Below, piece by piece: positions 52,154-60,700 of a DNA stretch of 61,465 nt (its first letter is position 1; every line of letters starts with the position of its first letter). Source of the DNA: Rhodospirillales bacterium. GTDB taxonomy: Bacteria > Pseudomonadota > Alphaproteobacteria > Acetobacterales > Acetobacteraceae. The notes below the pieces were generated by a model. That model did not search any database, was not told the origin of the DNA, and saw only the letters and a program-made list of their open reading frames with translations. A program made the position numbers and the translations under genes. The DNA is taken from NCBI GenBank assembly GCA_028869595.1, contig JAGWRU010000132.1, forward strand, positions 1 through 61,465, given 5' to 3'.

Positions 52154-53899
52154 ATGACCAGCCCAGCCCCCCGCCGTGACGCATCCAGCTTCCGCTCCGC
52201 CCGCTGGTTCGGCCCGGCCGATCTGCGCAGCTTCGGCCACCGATCGCGGGCCATGCAGATGGGCTACGCGCCCGAGGAGTGGCAGGGCCGTCCGGTCATC
52301 GCCATCGTCAACACCTGGTCCGATCTGCAACCCTGCCACATGCATTTCAAGCAGCGCGTCGACGACGTGAAGCGCGGCATCCTGATGGCCGGCGGCTTTC
52401 CGGTGGAACTGCCGGCGCTGTCGGTCAGCGAAAGCTACGTCAAGCCGACCACCATGATGTACCGCAACATGCTGGCGATGGAGACCGAGGAATTGCTGCG
52501 TTCCCACCCGGTGGACGGCGCGGTGCTGATGGGCGGCTGCGACAAGACCACACCGGGCCTGCTGCTGGGCGCGACCAGCATGAATATTCCGGCGATCTTC
52601 GTGCCGGCCGGGCCGATGCTGCGCGGCAACTGGCATGGCAAGGTGCTCGGCTCCGGCTCCGATAGCTGGAAATACTGGGACGAATTGCGCGCCGGCAAGA
52701 TCACCCAGGAAGACTGGGCCGGCGTGGAGGCGGGCATCGCCCGCTCCTATGGCACCTGCATGACGATGGGCACGGCCAGCACCATGACGGCGATCGCCGA
52801 GGCGGTGGGCATGGTGCTGCCCGGCGGTTCCTCGGTTCCGGCGGCGGATTCCGGGCATATAAGGCTGGCTTCCGAATCCGGCCGACGCATCGTGGAGATG
52901 GTGTGGGAGGATCTGACGCCCGCCAAAATCCAGACCCATGCGGCGTTCGAGAATGCCATCGCGGTGGCGATGGCGATGGGCTGCTCGACCAATGCGATCA
53001 TCCACCTGATCGCCATGGCGCGCCGCGCCGGGCATGAAATCGGCCTCGATGATTTCGAGCGCTACAGCCGCCGCGTGCCGGTGATCGGCAATGTCCGCCC
53101 CTCCGGCACTGCCTATCTGATGGAGGATTTCTACTATGCCGGCGGCATCCGCGCGCTGATGGGGCGGATCGAAAAACATCTCCATCTCGACGCGCTGACC
53201 GTGACCGGCAAGACGCTGGGCGAGAACATCAAGGGCGCGGAAGTCTACAACGACGACGTGATCCGCCCGCTGGACAAGCCGATCTACGGCGAGGGCTCGC
53301 TGGCCGTGCTGAAGGGCAATCTCGCCCCGGATGGCTGCGTCATCAAGCCTGCGGCGATGGATCAGCGTTTCCTGAAGCATTCCGGCCCGGCTTTGGTGTT
53401 CGACGATTATCCGTCGATGAAGAAGGCGGTGGAGGACGAGAATCTGGACGTCACCGCCGATCATGTTCTGGTGCTGCGCAATGCCGGGCCGCAGGGCGGG
53501 CCGGGCATGCCGGAATGGGGCATGCTGCCGATGCCGAAGAAGCTGCTGAAGGAAGGCCATCGCGACATGCTGCGCATTTCCGATGCGCGCATGAGCGGCA
53601 CCAGCTACGGCGCCTGCGTGCTGCATGTCGCCCCGGAATCCTGGATCGGCGGGCCGCTGGCCTTGCTGCGCACCGGCGATATCGTGACGATCGATGTCGA
53701 TGCGCGATCCATCCGCATGGAAGTCTCCGATGCGGAACTCGCCGCCCGCCGCGCCGCGCTGGTGGCGCCCGCGCCGCGCTTCGAACGCGGCTATGGCTGG
53801 GCCTTCACCCAGCATATCCAGCAGGCCGATCAGGGCTGCGATTTCGATTTCCTGCGCACCGATTTCGGCCGGCCGGTGGATGAGCCGGTGATTTATTGA
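52154..53899 (+). CDS. IlvD/Edd-family sugar-acid dehydratase
   Basis: The 581-residue enzyme has the cluster cysteines Cys61 (LQPCHMHF), Cys129 (MGGCDKTTPG) and Cys202 (SYGTCMTMG), plus KTTPGLLLGATSMN, a C-terminal GPQGGPGMPEW and DARMSGTSYGACVLHV. It is longer and more like L-arabinonate and D-xylonate dehydratases than IlvD proper. It removes water from an aldonate to give a 2-keto-3-deoxy acid, using a [2Fe-2S] cluster and Mg2+. With the LtnD-like dehydrogenase it points to a pentonate or threonate route. Confidence 0.87.
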   Translation: MTSPAPRRDASSFRSARWFGPADLRSFGHRSRAMQMGYAPEEWQGRPVIAIVNTWSDLQPCHMHFKQRVDDVKRGILMAGGFPVELPALSVSESYVKPTTMMYRNMLAMETEELLRSHPVDGAVLMGGCDKTTPGLLLGATSMNIPAIFVPAGPMLRGNWHGKVLGSGSDSWKYWDELRAGKITQEDWAGVEAGIARSYGTCMTMGTASTMTAIAEAVGMVLPGGSSVPAADSGHIRLASESGRRIVEMVWEDLTPAKIQTHAAFENAIAVAMAMGCSTNAIIHLIAMARRAGHEIGLDDFERYSRRVPVIGNVRPSGTAYLMEDFYYAGGIRALMGRIEKHLHLDALTVTGKTLGENIKGAEVYNDDVIRPLDKPIYGEGSLAVLKGNLAPDGCVIKPAAMDQRFLKHSGPALVFDDYPSMKKAVEDENLDVTADHVLVLRNAGPQGGPGMPEWGMLPMPKKLLKEGHRDMLRISDARMSGTSYGACVLHVAPESWIGGPLALLRTGDIVTIDVDARSIRMEVSDAELAARRAALVAPAPRFERGYGWAFTQHIQQADQGCDFDFLRTDFGRPVDEPVIY

Positions 53900-53953
53900 G
53901 GGCGGTTGGTTGCGGGAGGGCGTGGTGACCGGAGGCGTGCCTGGCCTCTATTT

Positions 53954-53996
53954 ATAAGGTAGTGCGCAACCTTCTATGATAAGGTGGCGCGCCACC
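53954..53996. promoter_or_regulatory. Paired operators of the mazEF-like module
   Basis: Two near-identical 18-base sites start at 53954 and 53979 (ATAAGGT, then AGTGCGCAACC or GGCGCGCCACC), 25 bases apart. The second contains a perfect palindrome GGTGGCGCGCCACC (53983-53996). The first is an imperfect palindrome with arms AAGGT and ACCTT (53956-53973). They lie 16 bases upstream of the antitoxin start, where an antitoxin or complex could bind cooperatively. Confidence 0.6.
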
Positions 53997-54011
53997 CAAA
54001 GGACCACCCCC

Positions 54012-54233
54012 ATGCCAAGGCCCAAGACCCAGGACGGTCTGAGCAAGACTCAACGCTACCGCGCCGCCCAGCATCATCGCGGCATGAAACTGCTGCGCGT
54101 GTGGGTGCCGGACCCGCACCGCCCGGAATTCGTGCGGGAAGCTGCCCGCCAGGCGGCAATCCTGCGTGGCCGCGCAGAGGAAACCGAGGCTCTGGCCTTC
54201 ATCGATGCCGCCTTTGCCTGGCCGGCGCGGTGA
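54012..54233 (+). CDS. MazE-like antitoxin (DUF3018)
   Basis: The 73-residue protein starts at the ATG at 54012 (MPRPKTQDGLSKTQRYRAAQ). It matches the DUF3018 antitoxin family: KLLRVWVPDPHRPEFVREAARQAAILRGRAEE and a C-terminal FIDAAFAWPAR. It is basic at the N terminus, as expected for DNA binding. The stop overlaps the GTG start of the toxin gene. Family members neutralise MazF/PemK toxins. Confidence 0.83.
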   Translation: MPRPKTQDGLSKTQRYRAAQHHRGMKLLRVWVPDPHRPEFVREAARQAAILRGRAEETEALAFIDAAFAWPAR

Positions 54234-54556
54234 AACGGGGCGATATCGTCGTCGTCTCCTCCCAGGGTGATTATGGCAAGCCTCGTCCGGCGGTCATCGT
54301 GCAATCCGACGCGCTGGCCGCAGCCGACAGCGTGCTGGTCAGCCTGTTGACCAGCGACATGACGGAAGCCCCGCTCTATCGCCTGATGTTGCAGCCGGAT
54401 GCGGGCAATGGCCTGCGGGCGCCATCGCAGGTCATGGTCGACAAGATCGTGGCGATCCCGCGCGCCAAAGCCAGCGCGCCGATCGGGTCGCTGGATCAAG
54501 CGGCGATGATCGCGCTGAACCAAATGCTGGCCGTGATGATCGGCATCGCCGACTGA
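54230..54556 (+). CDS. MazF/PemK-family endoribonuclease toxin
   Basis: The 108-residue protein starts at a GTG overlapping the antitoxin stop (GTGA). It has the MazF pattern: KRGDIVVVSSQGDYGKPRPAVIVQSD with the conserved Arg and Pro-rich loop, then SLLTSD and SQVMVDKIVAIPRAK containing the catalytic Thr/Ser-type region. MazF cleaves mRNA at short sequences in single-stranded RNA. The family's central motif is intact, so it is probably active. Confidence 0.87.
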   Translation: MKRGDIVVVSSQGDYGKPRPAVIVQSDALAAADSVLVSLLTSDMTEAPLYRLMLQPDAGNGLRAPSQVMVDKIVAIPRAKASAPIGSLDQAAMIALNQMLAVMIGIAD

Positions 54557-54604
54557 AACGCACCAAGCGGACTGAACCGAATTCGGAACGATATCGGCGA
54601 CATG

Positions 54605-54640
54605 ACAGGCGCACGAAGAATGTTTCTTCGTTGCGCCTGT
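54605..54640 (+). terminator. Long hairpin downstream of mazF
   Basis: ACAGGCGCACGAAGAA (54605-54620) and TTCTTCGTTGCGCCTGT (54624-54640) pair along 16 positions with one bulged T and a three-base loop. It is followed by TTCAC, a weak T-run. It probably ends the mazEF transcript before the autotransporter promoter. Confidence 0.7.
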
Positions 54641-54726
54641 TTCACTTGCTCGTGATTTCCAGGTACGCAAAAGTGAACGGCTAGTTAATCAAGAAACGTC
54701 CCACAACTGAGACGGACCGCGCATCG

Positions 54727-57700
54727 ATGCCTGTTTCGCATGGATTTCGCCCGCTGGCCCGCACGGTCCCGAAAGCGTCGCTCCTGACGCTCGCCTTCGC
54801 CGCCAGCCTCGGCGCGCCGGCCATCGCCCAGACCGTGACGCTCAGTTGCTCGAGCAACGGCGCCACGCAAAGCTGCACGGCGCCCGTCGGCAGCTACACG
54901 CAGCCGATCCTGCAACATGAAAGCACCGATTCCGTCAGCCTGGACAGCGCATCGACGCTGAACCTGACAGCCAATACCAGCACCACTGGGTTTTACGGGA
55001 TCAACACCTATACGCTGACCTCGGCCAGCGGCAACGGCGCCAGCGCGCCACCCGCCGGCGCGGCCAGCGTCACCAATCTCGGCACGATCACCTTCACCAG
55101 CGTCGACCGGATGGGCCGCGCGATCTACGGCATCCTCAACCAAAGCGTCGGCGGCTCCGGCATCAATGGCAACTCCTCCTCCGATGCGGGCGGCGCCGGC
55201 GGGGCGGCACAGAACGCGGATGTGACCAACCAGGAACCGATCACCCTGAGCAATGGCGGCGCCACCGTCAGCGCCCCGGATGGCGCGGCGGCGATCGAAA
55301 GCGACAGTATCGGCGGCAGCGGTGGTTCGGCCGATAACGGCGACACGGGCGGCAACTCCAAGGCGGCGGGGGGCAATGGCGGCAATGCCGGTGGCGCCGG
55401 CATCAGCAATGGGGCCAGCGTCACCGCCGGCGCGGGCGGGGCCGCGCTCTCGGGCAGCGCCGGGCTTGCCGGGCTGCTGGCCCGTTCCCTCGGCGGGGCG
55501 GGCGGTTCCGGCGGCAATGGCACCAGTGCGGCGGCCGGCAATGGCGGCGCGGGCGGGGCCGCCAGCATCAGCGACAGCGCCCCGGTGGCGATCGCCTGGC
55601 AATGGAATGGCGGGACGAGCAACACGCTCGGCGTATTCGGCGCCGCCGCCGAGAGTATCGGCGGAGCCGGCGGCGCCTCGGATCGCAGCCAGACCAATGG
55701 GGGCGCGGGCGGGCTTGGCGGCGGCGTGACGGTCGACCTGACCGGCAATGTCAGTGCCTCGGCCACCGGCACGCCGCCGGGCCCGGCCTCGGTGCTGAGC
55801 ATTTCCGCCAATACCGGCTTCATCCAGAGCGGCATCACCGGCCTCGCCGGTGCTGCGGCAGCGGCTGTGTCGACCGGCGGGGCGGGCGGCACTGGCTATG
55901 ATTCGGCGAATGGCGGAACCGGCGGCGGCGGCGGGCTGGTCAATCTCGACATCACGAACGCCGCGATCACCGCCGCAGGCAACGCGATGGCCGCGGCGAT
56001 CGCGCAATCCCAAGGCGGCGCCGGGGGAAACGGCGGCTACCAGCAGGACCACGACAATGCCGGGGCGGGCGGCGATGGCGGCACGGTCGGCATGAGCCTG
56101 ACCGCGACGCCAAGCGATACGCTGTCGATTAGCACCAGCGGCACTTCGGCCCCGGCTATTCTGCTGACCAGCGCGGGCGGCGTCGGCGGTATCGGGGCGA
56201 CCATAAACACTTTCTCCGCAAGCGCGGGCGCCGGCGGGGACGGCGGCGATGGCGGTACTGTCGCGTTGAACACCAGCACCGCCGGCAGCGCGCTCGACAT
56301 CGCCACCACGGGCGCCGCCTCCCCGGGCATGCTGATCCAGTCGATTGGCGGCGATGGCGGTCTGGGCGGATCGCTGTACCTGTATGGGGTCGAGGACGGC
56401 TCCACCCATGGCGATGGCGGCGCGGGCGGGGCCGGCGGGGCGGTAACGGTCAATCTCGTCGACGGCACCAGCGTCCAGACCCAGGGCAACGGATCAAGCG
56501 CCGTGCTGATACGCTCCCTCGGCGGCACCGGCGGCAATGGCGGAGAACTCTCGATCGATCTCGGCGACTATCAGGGGTTCAACGGCGGCAATGGCGGCGC
56601 GACCGGGAAGATCTCCGTCACCATCGCGAGCGGCGTCACACTGACGACCCATGGTGACGATGCCTCCGGTCTGGTCGTGCAATCGGCCAGCGGCGCGGGC
56701 GGTGCGGCCGGCGAAACGGTGGAGCCGCTGGGCGAGGCCGTCCCAGGCAGTGCCGGTAATGGGGGGGCGACCGACACGATCACGGTTGCCAATAGCGCGG
56801 CGATCACCACGGCGGGCGCCAATGCGCGCGGCATTCTGGTGCAGGGATTATCCGGCGGCGGCGGCGCGGGCTCTTACACCGCATCGGCCCTCTATTCCAA
56901 GGGCGGTGCCGGCGGCACCAGCGGCGCGGTCGGATCCATCACGGCGCAGAATGCCGGCACGATCAAGACCCGGGGCAGCCAGTCGATTGCCATCGAGGTG
57001 CAGTCGATTGCCGGCGGCGGCGGCGCGGGTGGGACCGCCGATAGCGGGATCGTCAATCTGGGCGGCAATGACGTGGCCGCCGCCAATGGCGGCAGCATGA
57101 TCGTGACCGATAACGGCAGCCTGTCCACCTCCGGCAACGGAGCGCTCGCGGTCCTGGCCCAGTCGATCGGCGGCGGCGGCGGCGATGGCGGGGGGGCGGC
57201 GGGGCTGGTCGGCGTGGGCGGCACCGGCGGCGGTGGCGGCGATGGCGGGGCGGTGCAGGTCAATCTGTACGACACCATCACGACCAGCGGGCAGTTGGCG
57301 GCGGGGCTGCTGGATCAGTCGGTCGGCGGCGGCGGCGGCAATGGCGGCAACGCGGTGGCCACCTCCGTCGGGCTGGCGATCGCCGTGGGCGGCACGGGCG
57401 GCGATGGCGGCGCCGGTGGTACCGCCGGTGCCTATGCCGTGAATAATTCGATCCTCACCCAGGGCGCCAACTCCGCCGGCATCCTGGCGCAGTCGATCGG
57501 TGGCGGTGGCGGCGTGGGCGGATCGAGCGACACGTTCTCGGCCGGGGTGGTTGGCACTTTGTCGGTTGCCGTCGGCGGCTCCGGTGGCTCCGGCGGTTCG
57601 GGCAGCATGACCACGGTCACCACGGTCGGCTCCTCGATCGCTACCGGCCAGGCACCCAGCCTGGTGGTCGGCGCGTCGAGCCCCACCAACACCTCCCCCA

Positions 57701-60700
57701 CCAGCGCCTATGGCATTCTCGCGCAATCCATCGGCGGCGGCGGCGGTCAGGGCGGCAGCGCGCTGGCCCAGGCTTTCGCGGTCGGCGTGCCGGTGAGCGA
57801 AACCGGCACGTCGGTTGCCGTCTCGGCGAGTTTCGCGGTGGGCGGCTCGGGCGGCACCGGCGGCAATGGCAGCACGGTGGGCGTCAACCTGACCAACGGC
57901 ACCAGCATCCTGACCTCGGGCCAGGGATCGGATGCGGTGCTGGCGCAATCCATCGGCGGCGGCGGCGGTGCCGGCGGCGATGGATCGGCGCTCGCTTCCA
58001 CCTTCGAATATGGCCGCGCGATCTCGCAAGCCTCGACCAAGGGATTGTCGCTGACGATCACCGTCGGCGTCGGTGGCGCGGCGTGCAACGATCCGACCGA
58101 TTGCGGCGGCGGGACCGGCGGGGCGGCAAGCGTTGCCGTCGGCGGCACCAATAACAGCGCCGATCCCGCCGGCAGCGCGCCGGTCAGCATCACCACGTTC
58201 GGCGATTACGCCGATGGCGTGCTGGTGCAATCGGTCGGCGGCGGCGGCGGCAATGGCGCGATCGGCTCCACCTCGACCGAGGCATTCGGCGATACCGCGG
58301 CAGTCAACGCCACGGCCGGCATCGGCGGCAAAGGCAGCATGGGCGGCGCCGGCGGAACCGCAGTGCTGAACCTGTTCGCGGGCAACAGCGTGATCACCTA
58401 CGGCTCCGGCGCGGATGGGCTGATCGCCCAGTCGATCGGCGGCGGCGGCGGCGCAAGCCAGGGCATGACCTTCAATCTGGGCGGTGCATTCTCGGTCGGC
58501 TCCGCCCCGACCGCCATTCCCACCGCCGATCTTCAGCTCGATGTCGGCCATGCCGGCGGCGGCGGCGGCAATGGCGGCAGCGTCACGCTGACCTCGCTGG
58601 GTACGGTTGCAACCCATGGCGGCGGATCGACGGCGATCCTGGCGCAATCCATCGGCGGCGGCGGCGGGCTGGGCGGCGGATCGGGCGGCGATGCCTCGGC
58701 CGATAATCCGATCCTGTCCGGCACCGGGACCGGGGTGCGCGAATTCATCTCCAACATCGTCGAGAAGAACCTCGTCTTCGGCGGTTCCTTCACGATCGGC
58801 GTGGGCGGCTCGGGCGGCACGGCGGGCACGGGCGGCGCGGTTGCCGTCACTGCCGGCGGTACGGTCGCGACGCTGGGCGACTGGGCGCAGGGTGTCGTCG
58901 CGCAATCCATCGGCGGCGGCGGCGGCATGGGCGGCTCGGCCATGGCGACGGGGGCGAGCGAGGCGCCGCATATCTCGCTGAATGTCGGCGCCACCTTTGC
59001 GAGCGGCGGCGGCGCCGGCGGGGCGGGCAGGACGGTCGATGTGACCCTGCAAAATCTCTCCCTGAGCACCGCCGGCTACTGGGCCTATGGCATTCTCGGC
59101 CAATCGATCGGTGGCGGCGGCGGCGTTGCCTCGGACGGATCCGTCGCGGCGGGCGGTGCGATCAATGTCGGGGCGAATTTCAGCGGCGGCAGCGGCAGCG
59201 GCGGGGCGGGCGGCGACGTGACGCTGGCGGCGAACAGCGTCGGTGCCATCGCCACCAGCGGCGAGGCGGCGCATGCGATCGTTCTGCAATCCATCGGCGG
59301 CGGCGGTGGCGTGGGGGGGCAGGGTACCAGCGTCTCGGCCGGTGCCTTGGTGGCGAGCGGCAGCACCACCATCACCGCCGGCGGGCGCGGCGGGGCGGGC
59401 GGCAATGGCGGCAGCGTGACGGCCAGTTCCGTGCTGTTGGGCCTGGGCACGACGGGCGTGAATGCGTTCGGGCTGCTCGCCCAGTCCATCGGCGGCGGCG
59501 GCGGCATTGCCGGGGCGACGGCAAGCGACAACGTCACCGCCGTCTCCCTTGGTGGACAAAGCAGCAGCGCGAGCAATGGCGGGACGGTGAACTTGTCTTT
59601 GGCGGCGGGCTCGCAGATCGTGACCACCGGCAGCGGTGCCAACGGCATCGTTGCGCAATCCATCGGCGGCGGCGGCGGCATCGCCAATTTTGCATCCGGC
59701 ACGCCGAGCTATTCCTTCTCTCCCCCTTCCTCCGGTCTGGTGACCAATGGGTCGGGCGGCAATGTCACGGTCAATGCCGATGCCGCCATCGCGGTATCGG
59801 GGCCGGGGGCGATCGGCATTCTGGCGCAATCGATCGGCGGCGGCGGCGGCATGATGGCGATGGGCAGCACCGTCTATCTCGGCAGCACCGGGGCGGGCGG
59901 ATCGAGCGGTCAGGGCGGCGTGGTGCAGGTGACGCAATCGGGTAGCCTCACCGCCTCCGGCGCCGGCGGCATCGGCATTCTGGCGCAGAGCGATTCCGCC
60001 GCCGGCAGCACCAATACCGGCAGTGCGGCGATCACCATCAACGGCACGGTCAGCGGCGGCGGCGGTAGCGGCGCCGGGGCGGTGATCGCTGCGAATAATG
60101 GCGGCGTCGGCCAGTTGACGGTGAACACGAGTGGCGTGCTGAGCGCCACGTCCGGCACGGCCTTCATCAATCAGGGCAGCAACGCCACCACCATCGATAA
60201 TTTTGGTACGATCAGCGGCTCGCTGCTGGCGCCGCAGAATACAGGCAGCGGCATCATCGTAAATAATTCCGGAACCTTGCTGGCGGGCGCGGAAATCGAC
60301 GGCACCGTCAACAACAGCGCCACGCTGGTGCCCGGCCAAGGCTATGTGAACGGCAAGACGACGCTGCCGACGCTGGTGCTGCAGAACAGCAGCGTGCTGG
60401 CGCCGGAGGTGAGTTTCAGTGCAATTATGGGCGGCCAGCTGATCGTCACTTCCAGCGCGAAACTGGCCGGCACCATCCTGCCCAATGCCACGGATATCAT
60501 GCCCTATGCGCTGGTGCCGGTACTGGAGGTTCCGCACAACGGCGATTCCGGCACGATCTATCCGGGGCAGAGCACGCTGTACCGGTACGGTGTTTCCAAG
60601 AACATCTATGGCAGCACCGATGTTTATTCCATCCAGGTCAGCTCGGCCGATTTCGCGCCAAGTTCGCAGGCATTGAACGCAAGCGAACAATCCGTGGCCG

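Noticed and set aside
52097-53815. A 572-codon minus-strand frame across the IlvD/Edd-type gene
   Set aside because: The IlvD/Edd-type protein on the plus strand has all cluster cysteines and family motifs; the antisense product has none.
54605-54640. tRNA or small RNA gene
   Set aside because: It is a single long hairpin with a three-base loop and no cloverleaf; a terminator after mazF explains it.
57160-59850. CRISPR or mobile repeat array
   Set aside because: The repeats are inside a continuous reading frame and code for the passenger motif QSIGGGGG.
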